Assembly (NCBI RefSeq): GCF_019391655.1 | Contig: NZ_JAHXPQ010000008.1 | Location: 1 to 64,000, forward strand | Reading direction: 5' to 3' | DNA: 64,000 nt | Source: Mucilaginibacter rivuli | Lineage (GTDB): Bacteria > Bacteroidota > Bacteroidia > Sphingobacteriales > Sphingobacteriaceae | Part shown: positions 7,682-14,810 of the stretch, piece after piece | Layout: every line of letters begins with the position of its first letter | Numbering within the stretch: the first letter of the stretch is position 1 | The notes under the pieces: generated by a model | Database searches by the model: none | What the model saw: only the letters and a program-made list of their open reading frames with translations | What the model was told of the DNA's origin: nothing | Position numbers and translations under genes: made by a program

Positions 7682-8437
7682 CTATTCATGTTCTTCATCT
7701 ATAACATTTATATCGACAAAGTTTAATTTATATTCTTTAGGGTGTAATTCTGCTTTATAAAACTTAACATTGGAATATCCAAGTTTTATCATTAATCTAC
7801 AAATTGTGGTCATTTGCTCATCAGTCATTTTCAATCCAAAAATGATTCCCGATAGAGCCTCGATTGGAAATAGAATTGCCCCACTACTTTTTGCCCATAC
7901 TCTAATTTCTTGTTCATAACTCCAGTGATCTGATTTGTAAAATGGTAATTCTCCATAAATTTCCCCTTTTGGTATATCTAAGATTTTTATGTCTGGCATT
8001 AACTTTTGATAATTAACTCTTTTTAGCTCTTGGTGTATAGTTTTTAGTTTTTCAACATCAAACTCGATACATACACCTTTATGGCAATTTGAATAATGTG
8101 CCCACATTAATAAATTGTCCTGAATTTCCGAAAAGCAGCAAATCCCTATATCTCTTATGAAATGTTTCAATTTATCATATGTATCATCTAATATCTGTGG
8201 ATTCTTTTTCAAATGGGAAATTAGAGTTTTAGGATCGTGCTTAAACTTTTCACTTCGAAGCAAGGATTCTAATTCCTCTTCATCTAATTCTTCATTAAAG
8301 TTTATATTGTTATCAAATGGATCGTTAAAGTCTTGAGGATTTGAAAACCACAATCTTTGACCAATCAATAAATCATAAAAATTTTGGTCAAGCTTTGTGT
8401 ATTTATATATTTTTTCTGGTAATAGGTCTGATTCCAT
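7682..8437 (-). CDS. DUF2971 domain-containing protein
   Basis: 251 aa. It shows the DUF2971 features: an N-terminal KYTKLDQNFYDLL followed by LWFSNPQDFNDPFD, then ICCFSEIQDNLLMWAHYSNCHKGVCIEFD. The biochemical role is unestablished; the family is scattered and often found among mobile and defence genes. It is AT-richer than its neighbours with Lys/Asn/Ile-heavy codon use, consistent with acquisition. It is transcribed away from the adjacent VapBC-like pair. Confidence 0.8.
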   Translation of the reverse strand: MESDLLPEKIYKYTKLDQNFYDLLIGQRLWFSNPQDFNDPFDNNINFNEELDEEELESLLRSEKFKHDPKTLISHLKKNPQILDDTYDKLKHFIRDIGICCFSEIQDNLLMWAHYSNCHKGVCIEFDVEKLKTIHQELKRVNYQKLMPDIKILDIPKGEIYGELPFYKSDHWSYEQEIRVWAKSSGAILFPIEALSGIIFGLKMTDEQMTTICRLMIKLGYSNVKFYKAELHPKEYKLNFVDINVIDEEHE

Positions 8438-8499
8438 ATTGCATATAAAATTTAAATATACACTATTGAATTAGCATAATATAGTTCCCCAACTGGACG

Positions 8500-8565
8500 A
8501 AGTTTTCAACTTTGTTCTAAAATGTCTTAAGCTTTCAGCTTAAATTGTAAACATTCACAATTGTG
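8500..8565. promoter_or_regulatory. Inverted repeats upstream of the first toxin-antitoxin pair
   Basis: Three close dyads lie between the DUF2971 start and the antitoxin ATG: AAGTT-TTC-AACTT (8500-8512), TTAAGCT-TTC-AGCTTAA (8527-8543) and the perfect palindrome CACAATTGTG (8556-8565). The first two share the TTC loop. They are candidate operator sites for antitoxin autoregulation, by analogy with other type II modules; no binding is shown. Confidence 0.4.
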
Positions 8566-8594
8566 TATTTTCAGTTAATTTAGTAACTTTAAAT

Positions 8595-8810
8595 ATGGAA
8601 ACAGTATTGGTACAAATAAACAGCAGCAAAGCCTACAAGCTCCTTCAGGACCTTGAAGACCTTAATGTTATTAAACTGCTTAAAAACAGTACCGAACCTA
8701 AACAAAAGCTTTCTGAAAAATACGCGGGCAAACTGCCTGCTGATATTGCCGATGAACTGCAAGACTACGTGACTAAAAGCCGCGAAGAATGGAACAACCG
8801 CAGTATCTGA
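8595..8810 (+). CDS. Putative VapB-like antitoxin
   Basis: 71 aa hydrophilic protein directly upstream of, and overlapping by 22 bases, a PIN-domain toxin. No DNA-binding domain is confidently recognisable. The C-terminal half is charged (EELQDYVTKSREEW), as is usual for toxin-neutralising segments. The antitoxin role is inferred from size, order and overlap. A near-consensus -7 box (TAACTTTA) ends three bases before the ATG. Confidence 0.65.
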   Translation: METVLVQINSSKAYKLLQDLEDLNVIKLLKNSTEPKQKLSEKYAGKLPADIADELQDYVTKSREEWNNRSI

Positions 8811-9181
8811 TAGACACCAACGTTATAATTGACTATTTGGGCCATAAATTAACACCATCTGGGAGTTTATTTATGGATAACATTATTGACAACGTTCCAA
8901 ACGTTTCAGTTATTTCCAAAATAGAAGTTCTTGGCTTTAACGCTCCGGATGAACATTATCAGTTATTGGTTAATTTTATGAATGACGCTTTAGTACTTGA
9001 CCTGACAAGTGAGATTGTTGACGTAAGCATTGCCATTCGCAAAAAGCACAAGACGAAGTTACCCGATGCGATAATTGCTGCTACGGCCAAGTTTTATGGT
9101 TTTACACTTATTTCACGCAATACTTCCGACTTTAAAAACATCGAGGGGTTAACAGTCATTGATTTGTATAAATTACAATAG
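8789..9181 (+). CDS. PIN-domain toxin, VapC-like
   Basis: 130 aa PIN-domain protein, presumably a Mg-dependent RNase and the toxin of a type II pair. Acidic active-site residues are visible: Asp in LIDTNVIID (about residue 9), Glu in KIEVLG, Asp in LPDAIIAATA (about 93), and the C-terminal ISRNTSDF. Its ATG lies inside the antitoxin gene, indicating coupled translation. VapC-type RNases usually cleave initiator tRNA or rRNA; the target here is unknown. It resembles the second PIN protein at 16961-17329 in layout. Confidence 0.85.
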   Translation: MEQPQYLIDTNVIIDYLGHKLTPSGSLFMDNIIDNVPNVSVISKIEVLGFNAPDEHYQLLVNFMNDALVLDLTSEIVDVSIAIRKKHKTKLPDAIIAATAKFYGFTLISRNTSDFKNIEGLTVIDLYKLQ

Positions 9182-9201
9182 GAAAATGTACTTGTCGATA
9201 A

Positions 9202-9258
9202 ATGAAGAGAATAATTAAAATAGTTATCACAGGCTTATCAGTCCTCCTTATTGTTTAG
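9202..9258 (+). pseudogene. 18-codon remnant of a membrane or secreted protein gene
   Basis: ATG at 9202 reads 18 codons (MKRIIKIVITGLSVLLIV) and stops at TAG 9256. It looks like the beginning of a signal or membrane segment that lost its remainder. It sits between the VapC-like toxin and the convergent phosphoesterase, at the right edge of the accessory island. It could also be chance. Confidence 0.25.
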
Positions 9259-9346
9259 TGCATAATTTTTGTTTAAAGCTACTTCGGTGAACGTAGTATG
9301 CGTAATAAAAATGTCTCAAGCATTCTGCTTGCCAATTCCATCACCC

Positions 9347-10198
9347 TTAAAACTTATTAGCGTTCAAATTAGGGTTACGGCTAGCATTAACCTGGTAGGT
9401 ATAAACTGCGTTATCATCGCCTACTTCAACAATACGGTATCCTTTGTAATCGGTGCCCCAGTTGCCACCTGTATGGCTGTCAAAAAAATGAGGTAATTTA
9501 TCAGTATAACGTACCCCATCGAGTGAATGGTCATGCCCATGAAATACCGCTTTGATATTCGGATAGCTGTGTAGCAGCTTTACTGTATCGGGGCAGTTTA
9601 AAAATACCGAAGCTTCTTCTTTAAGCCATTGCACAGGGGCGATATGCAGTATCACAAAGATCATCTTTTTATTGGTTAACTTATCAAATGAGGCTTTTAG
9701 AAAGTCGTTATCGGGCGATACGTATACGCCCTTGGTATCGGCAGTGTTGGCAAATACAAAAGCGATATCGCCATGCTCAACTACATATTTATCATCATAA
9801 CCAAATACCTTTTTCCATATTGCTCCATCAGCAAAATCGTGGTTGCCTGGTACGGTGTGGTATGGCACGGCTATCTTATCAAAGTATTTTTCTTTTAAAA
9901 CAGGCAGCAGGTCAGGCCGGTTATGTACCAGGTCGCCATTAATGATCACCCTATCTAAATGATTTTGATCATGCTCATCATTCATCCATTTTACCAGGTT
10001 AGCAGCGTTGAGGTCGAAATCGGTACCCGGTTGCGCATAATGCAGATCGGAACATAAGGCAAACCTTAGTTTTAGCTTTTTGGGAGCATTGGGTACAGGG
10101 TTACTTACCGTAGCGGCAAAAGTATTAACGGCAGGTAACAGCGTAATACCTGCTAAGCCGGTCAGGGTATTTGTTATAAATTTTCTACGGTTGCTCAT
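9347..10198 (-). CDS. Tat-exported metallophosphoesterase
   Basis: 283 aa calcineurin-like phosphoesterase. The N-terminus has a twin-arginine signal (NRRKFI then a hydrophobic stretch to about residue 28, AFA cleavage), so export is folded, with metals loaded in the cytosol. The metal-site blocks are in order: CSDLHYAQ, INGDLVHNRPD, VPGNHDF, ILHIAP, FHGHDHS. The substrate is unknown. It is a single gene with no obvious operon partner, in contrast to the next phosphoesterase, which belongs to the arsenic operon. Confidence 0.85.
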   Translation of the reverse strand: MSNRRKFITNTLTGLAGITLLPAVNTFAATVSNPVPNAPKKLKLRFALCSDLHYAQPGTDFDLNAANLVKWMNDEHDQNHLDRVIINGDLVHNRPDLLPVLKEKYFDKIAVPYHTVPGNHDFADGAIWKKVFGYDDKYVVEHGDIAFVFANTADTKGVYVSPDNDFLKASFDKLTNKKMIFVILHIAPVQWLKEEASVFLNCPDTVKLLHSYPNIKAVFHGHDHSLDGVRYTDKLPHFFDSHTGGNWGTDYKGYRIVEVGDDNAVYTYQVNASRNPNLNANKF

Positions 10199-10314
10199 CG
10201 ATATAATTTTCGCCTAAAATAAGGCAGTAATGTTAACTAAATGTAATTAACCTGACGAATTTTACAAGAGAAATGAAGCCTGCCTGAGAATGTTGCATCT
10301 TCAACCTGAATGTC

Positions 10315-11037
10315 TCAATACCCGCCCCTCAACCTATCCGCAAACTCATTTGGCAAAGGGCTACCTTCAATCGCTTTAGCCGAAGCTTCCACATCATAAG
10401 CAAAGTGTATAAATTCTACATAAATAGGTTGATCGGGCTTTAAAGAGATCATTATATAACAACCCATTGGATTATTATCCTTTGGTTTACCTACCGAACC
10501 TATGTTGATCACATGCCGTTCTTTACCATTCGGCAACGTAACTACCCTGTGATACGGTTTGTGTGAATGACCTGCACATAATATATCGGCACCGGCCTCA
10601 TCCATCAATTGGTTTACATAATTCTCATCCAAATCGGCCAATAAATATTCATCGTTACTGCGTGGCGTGCCGTGTACCAACATCAAGTTTAATTGCTCCC
10701 CACCTAATTTGTACTCCAAACGGATATGTGCGGGCAGGCTGTTTAAATACTCACGGTGTTGTGCCCCGATGATGTGATAAGCATAGTTTTTACCTGTATT
10801 AGTTAATTCTTCGGGCGCAACCGGTGCAAGCTTACTTACTTTCAAATCGTGGTTACCGGCAAGGGTGGCAATGCCGCGCCTGCGTATTTCGGCTATTACT
10901 TCGTTGGGGTAAATATGGTAGCCTACCAGGTCGCCCAGGCAATACACCGCGTCGGGTTGGCGGCTGTCCAAATCTTTCAAAAAAGCTTCAAATGCCGGTA
11001 AATTGGCATGTATGTCTGAGAAGAGGGCTATTTTCAT
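10315..11037 (-). CDS. Metallophosphoesterase, last gene of the arsenic operon
   Basis: 240 aa cytosolic calcineurin-like phosphoesterase of the YfcE-like family. Metal-binding blocks visible are FSDIHANLPA (residues 6-15), LGDLVGYH, AGNHDLKV, LVHGTPRS and CAGHSHKPY. Its ATG overlaps the stop of the aquaporin gene by four bases, so it is cotranscribed and coupled with arsR-DUF6428-arsC-aqp. The substrate is unknown; the context suggests a role in arsenate/arsenite metabolism or phosphate handling, which is inference. Confidence 0.85.
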   Translation of the reverse strand: MKIALFSDIHANLPAFEAFLKDLDSRQPDAVYCLGDLVGYHIYPNEVIAEIRRRGIATLAGNHDLKVSKLAPVAPEELTNTGKNYAYHIIGAQHREYLNSLPAHIRLEYKLGGEQLNLMLVHGTPRSNDEYLLADLDENYVNQLMDEAGADILCAGHSHKPYHRVVTLPNGKERHVINIGSVGKPKDNNPMGCYIMISLKPDQPIYVEFIHFAYDVEASAKAIEGSPLPNEFADRLRGGY

Positions 11038-11690
11038 ATATTACTATCTGTGCCGGTACTTAAATATTTCCAAACAGGTATTGCCAGCGCTGCTCCCAAT
11101 ACAGGTGCGACAAGATATATCCAGATATGCTCTAAATGGCCCGAAACAATAGCCGGGGCTAAAGAACGTATGGGGTTCATGGATGCGCCGCATATAGGCC
11201 CGGCAAACATGGCCTCAAGGCCTACCACCGAGCCAATTGCTATTGCCGCGAACATGCCCTGCTCCTTGTTGCCATGCGCTACGTGCATAATTACTAACAT
11301 TAAAATAAAAGTGAGTATCAGCTCCATTACAAAGGATTGCAGTTCGGTACCCGCGGGCATGGTAGCGCCCAATAAGGGACTGCTTGGGAAAAGCAATTTC
11401 AACGTAATGCTTGCCAGTAATGCGCCAGCCAACTGGCTAACAATATATCCCGGCAGCAACCGTGCCTTAAAACGCCCGGCAAGTGTAAAAGCAATGCTCA
11501 CAGCAGGGTTAATATGGCAGCCGGATACATTACCCAGCGCACTTATCAAACTCATTACAATAAGCCCCCAGGTTATGGCAACGCCTGCATGACTTACCGC
11601 GCCGCCTGTTTGCTGGTCTATCACCATAGCCCCCGTTCCGCAAAATACAAGTATAAAAGTGCCTAACAGCTCTCCAATATATTTTTTCAC
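11034..11690 (-). CDS. Aquaporin/glycerol facilitator family channel of the ars operon
   Basis: 218 aa MIP-family channel with six hydrophobic helices. The first motif is NPA (61-63, CHINPAVS); the second is NPI (172-174, SMNPIRS) instead of NPA, with the following Arg kept. It is ATGA-coupled to arsC upstream and to the phosphoesterase downstream. In Sinorhizobium, AqpS in an ars operon lets arsenite leave down its gradient; by analogy this channel would replace an Acr3/ArsB pump, none of which is present here. Confidence 0.88.
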   Translation of the reverse strand: MKKYIGELLGTFILVFCGTGAMVIDQQTGGAVSHAGVAITWGLIVMSLISALGNVSGCHINPAVSIAFTLAGRFKARLLPGYIVSQLAGALLASITLKLLFPSSPLLGATMPAGTELQSFVMELILTFILMLVIMHVAHGNKEQGMFAAIAIGSVVGLEAMFAGPICGASMNPIRSLAPAIVSGHLEHIWIYLVAPVLGAALAIPVWKYLSTGTDSNI

Positions 11691-12106
11691 GCCGGTAAAT
11701 GGATTTGTATAAAACTGGCTGAGTATGTTTTGATCATCTCCCGTACCCGCCTAAACTCTTCCATTATTTCATCAGCTGTACCTGTTGCCTTGGCGGGATC
11801 AGGAAAGTTAAAATGAAAACGCTCTGCTTTAGTTGGGAAGTACGGGCAGTTTTCTTTAGCATTATCACAAACAGTAATTACATAGTCAAAGGGAATGTCT
11901 ATATATTCATCTACGTTGTTTGAGGTGTGTTTTGATATGTCAATATGGTCTTCGGCCATTACCTGTATGGCTTTAGGGTTTACGCCGTGGGTTTCTATAC
12001 CAGCGCTGTAAACCTTAGCTTTATCGCCCGCGAATTGTTGTAAATAGCCATGTGCTATCTGGCTGCGGCAGCTGTTGCCGGTGCATAGTACTAAAATATT
12101 CTTCAT
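11687..12106 (-). CDS. arsC: Arsenate reductase, thioredoxin-linked LMW-PTPase type
   Basis: 139 aa. Reduces arsenate to arsenite. The N-terminal P-loop CTGNSCRS starts with the nucleophile Cys8, and the redox pair Cys80/Cys87 in CDNAKENCPYFP corresponds to Cys82/Cys89 of the Staphylococcus enzyme; FPDPAKATG is also conserved. It lies 16 bases after the DUF6428 gene and is ATGA-coupled to the aquaporin gene. The product arsenite is the likely substrate of that channel. Confidence 0.93.
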   Translation of the reverse strand: MKNILVLCTGNSCRSQIAHGYLQQFAGDKAKVYSAGIETHGVNPKAIQVMAEDHIDISKHTSNNVDEYIDIPFDYVITVCDNAKENCPYFPTKAERFHFNFPDPAKATGTADEIMEEFRRVREMIKTYSASFIQIHLPA

Positions 12107-12122
12107 GTATTGTGTAAATTAA

Positions 12123-12689
12123 TTAGCAGCAACCTCCGCCAGGTGTACAGCATGCGTCAGCGGTTACAGCAAGGTTCTTTAATTCAATTTTGGGTTTTTC
12201 AGTATTAGGTGCACAGCACTCTTCGCCTGTATCTGTTGTGCCACAGCTGCCGCCACGGTTTATGGCTTTGCATTGTACAGCATCAGGGCGCAGGTCAACC
12301 ACAAGGTTATCACCATCAGCAATCAGTTCATTAGGGTACATCTGGCGGGTATCAAAACCCGAATTACCAAATTCAATTTTTACTGTGCCTAATGGGTTTA
12401 GGGGTAACACCTTCTCAACCACATCAATAATGGATAAGGCTTTACTTACCTTCATGGCACGTAACTGCTGTTGATTTTCAGGCTCCCATAGCTGTACAAT
12501 GATCTCCGTCCAGCTATTCATCACACCGCCGCAATCAACCGATACAATGGGCGCCTGCTTTATTTCGGTGATGTGATACGATGCATCAACCCATTTATCG
12601 CCCGCGTATTGAAACTGCAGGTCCATATCCGGGTTTTGTAATAACAGGTTTTTAAAGGTTTGCCAGTTAATTGCTTCTGTATTATTCAT
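12123..12689 (-). CDS. DUF6428 family protein with Cys-rich C-terminal tail
   Basis: 188 aa protein of the Bacteroidota ars-associated DUF6428 type. Residues 1-135 form a mixed alpha/beta domain (VSVDCGGVMNSW, ILQLW-like strands). The tail is Cys-rich: GGSCG, EECCAPN, DACCTP and a terminal GGGCC. Paired cysteines resemble the arsenite-binding pairs of ArsD, so an As(III) binding or transfer role is plausible but unproven. It sits 15 bases after arsR and 16 before arsC. Confidence 0.7.
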   Translation of the reverse strand: MNNTEAINWQTFKNLLLQNPDMDLQFQYAGDKWVDASYHITEIKQAPIVSVDCGGVMNSWTEIIVQLWEPENQQQLRAMKVSKALSIIDVVEKVLPLNPLGTVKIEFGNSGFDTRQMYPNELIADGDNLVVDLRPDAVQCKAINRGGSCGTTDTGEECCAPNTEKPKIELKNLAVTADACCTPGGGCC

Positions 12690-12704
12690 GGTCGTATATT
12701 TAAA

Positions 12705-13043
12705 TTAGCAACAACTTTGGTTTGATGCGATGATTTGCAGATCGCCGAAAAGTGTATTGAACTCCGCGTTGAAATCTTTAAAAGTATCCCAGTTGATACA
12801 GTAGCATGATTTTTTACCATCCACGGTGCCTTTTATCAGGCCGGCATTCAACAATTCTTTCAGGTGTTGCGATACTGTAGCCTGTGCTAATGGCATTACC
12901 TCCACTATCTCGCCGCAAATGCAGCTATTGTGTGCTGCCAGTATCCTCAGGATGGCTATCCTTGCGGGGTGCGACATGGCCTTTGCAAGGTCGGCCAGCT
13001 TTTGGTCAATAGGCGTAAATGCTTCTTTTTTGTTGATTGCCAT
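12705..13043 (-). CDS. arsR: ArsR-family arsenic-responsive repressor
   Basis: 112 aa winged-helix repressor. The As(III)-site motif Cys41-Ile-Cys43 (NSCICGEIV) lies in the alpha3-type position, as in E. coli ArsR (ELCVC). It is followed by the recognition helix PLAQATVSQHLKELLNAGLI. There is an extra C-terminal CC (111-112). It is the first gene of the operon; a dyad over the -7 box upstream is the likely autoregulatory operator. Confidence 0.92.
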   Translation of the reverse strand: MAINKKEAFTPIDQKLADLAKAMSHPARIAILRILAAHNSCICGEIVEVMPLAQATVSQHLKELLNAGLIKGTVDGKKSCYCINWDTFKDFNAEFNTLFGDLQIIASNQSCC

Positions 13044-13057
13044 TACGTTAAATTATA

Positions 13058-13075
13058 TATCGCAAATATACGATA
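13058..13075 (-). promoter_or_regulatory. arsR promoter with overlapping operator dyad
   Basis: On the minus strand, TATATTTG (13070-13063) matches TAnnTTTG exactly. A TTGG lies about 21 bases upstream as a weak -33. The box is bracketed by the inverted repeat TATCG (13058-13062) and CGATA (13071-13075), so a dimeric repressor bound there would cover the -7 element. The predicted 5' leader is under 20 bases. Confidence 0.55.
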
Positions 13076-13135
13076 ATAAAAACATAAAAAACCAACTTGA
13101 TGGAAAAATTTAGTGAGCTTAGTTGTATATGAAAT

Positions 13136-13163
13136 TTCCTGTTACAAAGCTTTGCAACAGGAA
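13136..13163. repeat. 28-bp palindrome between arsR promoter and small membrane-protein gene
   Basis: TTCCTGTTACAAAG faces CTTTGCAACAGGAA with one mismatched pair and no loop. On the minus strand the mismatch becomes a G-U pair. It follows the stop of the 72 aa gene, so it may work as that gene's 3' hairpin, but the trailing T-run is short. It could instead be a protein-binding site upstream of arsR. Confidence 0.45.
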
Positions 13164-13200
13164 TAATATAGCCGGAATAGAATAAAGTGGGATTCGCAGG

Positions 13201-13419
13201 TTACAAAACCTTTTCGCCAAAAGCATCGTGCAGATCTTTATCTACCTGCTTTAGTTTTTTAGAAACTACTTTAATACCTAAGCCCAATGCAACAGCAAGT
13301 AAAATTACGATCCCTGAGTTTATGGGTAGGCTATCTGTTTGCCCGGTTGCCGCATTAGCGCTAAAAACAATAGCGCAGCTTATTAATAACGTAAATAAGG
13401 TAAAGGTTACTTGTTTCAT
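13201..13419 (-). CDS. Small exported membrane protein, unknown function
   Basis: 72 aa. Signal peptide to about residue 23 (ANAAT), a short linker, a TM helix at about 35-51 (IVILLAVALGLGIKVV), then a basic/acidic amphipathic tail (SKKLKQVDKDLHDAFGEK). No family recognised. It is monocistronic, between the ars operon and a divergent TPR gene. Confidence 0.6.
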   Translation of the reverse strand: MKQVTFTLFTLLISCAIVFSANAATGQTDSLPINSGIVILLAVALGLGIKVVSKKLKQVDKDLHDAFGEKVL

Positions 13420-13620
13420 ACAAGGGCATTTAATTAATAGTTACCCTTTATTACGAGAATTTGCAAGCTATGGTTTCATCTCAAACGAAAATTTTGCTTA
13501 ATAAATAAAATATTCAGTCGAGATACTGCAAAATGCATGACTGATCAAGGCCGGGAAATTCATATCTTCAAACATTATAGCCTTTTTTGCTATTATAGAA
13601 AATTTAAGCTAGTCCTAATT

Positions 13621-14421
13621 ATGTTTCATAAAGCCACCGTGTTGATTGTTTTTGCACTTAGTATAAGTATTGCCTGTGCTCAAAATTCATCAAATGATAG
13701 TTTAGCCCGCGTATTATTTGTAAAAAAGCAAACAGGCAAAGCTGACTCGTTAACCGCTATAGCGCTATCTGTAGCTAAACCAGGTACTGATAATAAGCAG
13801 CTAAACCAGGCTTTAACTCAAATTGACCAGGCGCTGCATATTTACTCCAGGTACCGTGATCTGGATGGCGTGCGGCAAAGTTTTGATAATTTAGCTTTTG
13901 TTTATCACCTGCAAAAAAAGTACTCGCAGGAGAAATGGTATATACTGCAATCAAATACATTGTCGCGCACACGGCTTGATACGCCTAATATCATCAACTC
14001 GCTGCAAAAGCTCGCAGCCGTTAAATGTGCTATTAAAGATTATGGGTTAGCCGCACGTGATGTGAATGAAGTAGTTTACCTGGCTGAACAAACCGCAAAT
14101 ACCCCTGTTAAAATTTTGGCTTTAAAAAGCCTTGCAGGTATATATCAAACTACCGGCGACTTAAAAAGATCAGCAGATATATTGAACAAAGCAACCCGCC
14201 TGCAAGATTCATTAAACAACTATTCTGTTCAGCAGAAAGCTGCGGCCAATCAAACAGACAGTAATGCCCGAAATAACCCCACTCAGCAGGTTGGTAAAAC
14301 AAATGGTGGAAGTATAATTAATAAAAAATATATAGTACTGATTATTAGTATTTTAATACTTTTTATCTTTATTGTTTATTTAGTAAAATGGATGAAGAAT
14401 AAAGGCAAGTCAGGCGTGTAA
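13621..14421 (+). CDS. TPR-repeat protein with signal peptide and C-terminal TM
   Basis: 266 aa. Signal peptide (cleavage near ACAQ, residue 20), about 180 residues of helical TPR-like repeats (LNQALTQIDQALHIY, VRQSFDNLAFVYHLQ, LALKSLAGIYQTTGD), a low-complexity stretch, one TM helix (YIVLIISILILFIFIVYLV) and a short basic tail. The layout matches the sensor half of Bacteroidota TPR histidine kinases but no kinase or HTH domain follows. ATG at 13621 is chosen because it begins a proper signal peptide. Confidence 0.65.
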   Translation: MFHKATVLIVFALSISIACAQNSSNDSLARVLFVKKQTGKADSLTAIALSVAKPGTDNKQLNQALTQIDQALHIYSRYRDLDGVRQSFDNLAFVYHLQKKYSQEKWYILQSNTLSRTRLDTPNIINSLQKLAAVKCAIKDYGLAARDVNEVVYLAEQTANTPVKILALKSLAGIYQTTGDLKRSADILNKATRLQDSLNNYSVQQKAAANQTDSNARNNPTQQVGKTNGGSIINKKYIVLIISILILFIFIVYLVKWMKNKGKSGV

Positions 14422-14567
14422 AAGGGTGTAATTCTACACAATGGGAAGTGATTTCTACAATATTCCCATATTTGTGGAAATGCTTTCTCGAAAAGCTAAA
14501 TAAATGACCTGTTTATTTATTAAAAAGCCTGATAACCAGTTGTTTTAACCAAAATACAATTGTGGCA

Positions 14568-14575
14568 TAAGTTTG
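14568..14575 (+). promoter_or_regulatory. -7 box of the 31-codon gene
   Basis: TAAGTTTG, an exact TAnnTTTG match, about 43 bases before the ATG. The upstream region offers only a weak T-rich -33 about 21 bases away. Confidence 0.45.
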
Positions 14576-14617
14576 GATATTGTTTAAATAACTTAAACTC
14601 GCTTAAATCTAAACAAC

Positions 14618-14713
14618 ATGGACTCACTTATCATCATTGCATGCATTGTAGTTGGCGTTCTAATTATTTCTAACGCTTCAACAACAATTATCGAGCGTTT
14701 TAAAATCCGCTAA
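14618..14713 (+). CDS. 31 aa single-helix membrane microprotein
   Basis: ATG at 14618 encodes 31 residues: MDS, a hydrophobic helix of about 17-20 residues (LIIIACIVVGVLII), then a polar/basic end (IIERFKIR). The topology looks like a single-pass membrane peptide. Support for a real gene comes from its own -7 box upstream and a strong intrinsic terminator ten bases after the stop. No known family recognised; a type I toxin peptide or a small membrane-complex subunit are both possible. Confidence 0.55.
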   Translation: MDSLIIIACIVVGVLIISNASTTIIERFKIR

Positions 14714-14722
14714 AATTAAATC

Positions 14723-14765
14723 ATCATTACCACCTTATGTTAAATAAAGTGGTAATGATTTTTAT
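14723..14765 (+). terminator. Intrinsic terminator of the 31-codon gene
   Basis: Perfect 11-bp stem ATCATTACCAC (14723-14733) / GTGGTAATGAT (14749-14759) with a 15-base loop, followed by a T-rich tract. Confidence 0.8.
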
Positions 14766-14810
14766 CTTTTTAGCTTATACGCTACTCTACCCGTAAAAGT
14801 TATAGTTTTT

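Larger units (their letters stand above)
14422..14810. other. 389-base gap holding a short-gene transcription unit
   Basis: After the TPR gene stop, 14422-14560 shows no gene. From 14568 there is an exact -7 box, then a 31-codon reading frame (14618-14713) and a perfect 11-bp terminator hairpin, together a compact transcription unit. The remainder, 14767-14810, is AT-rich spacer before the convergent SRPBCC gene. Confidence 0.6.
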
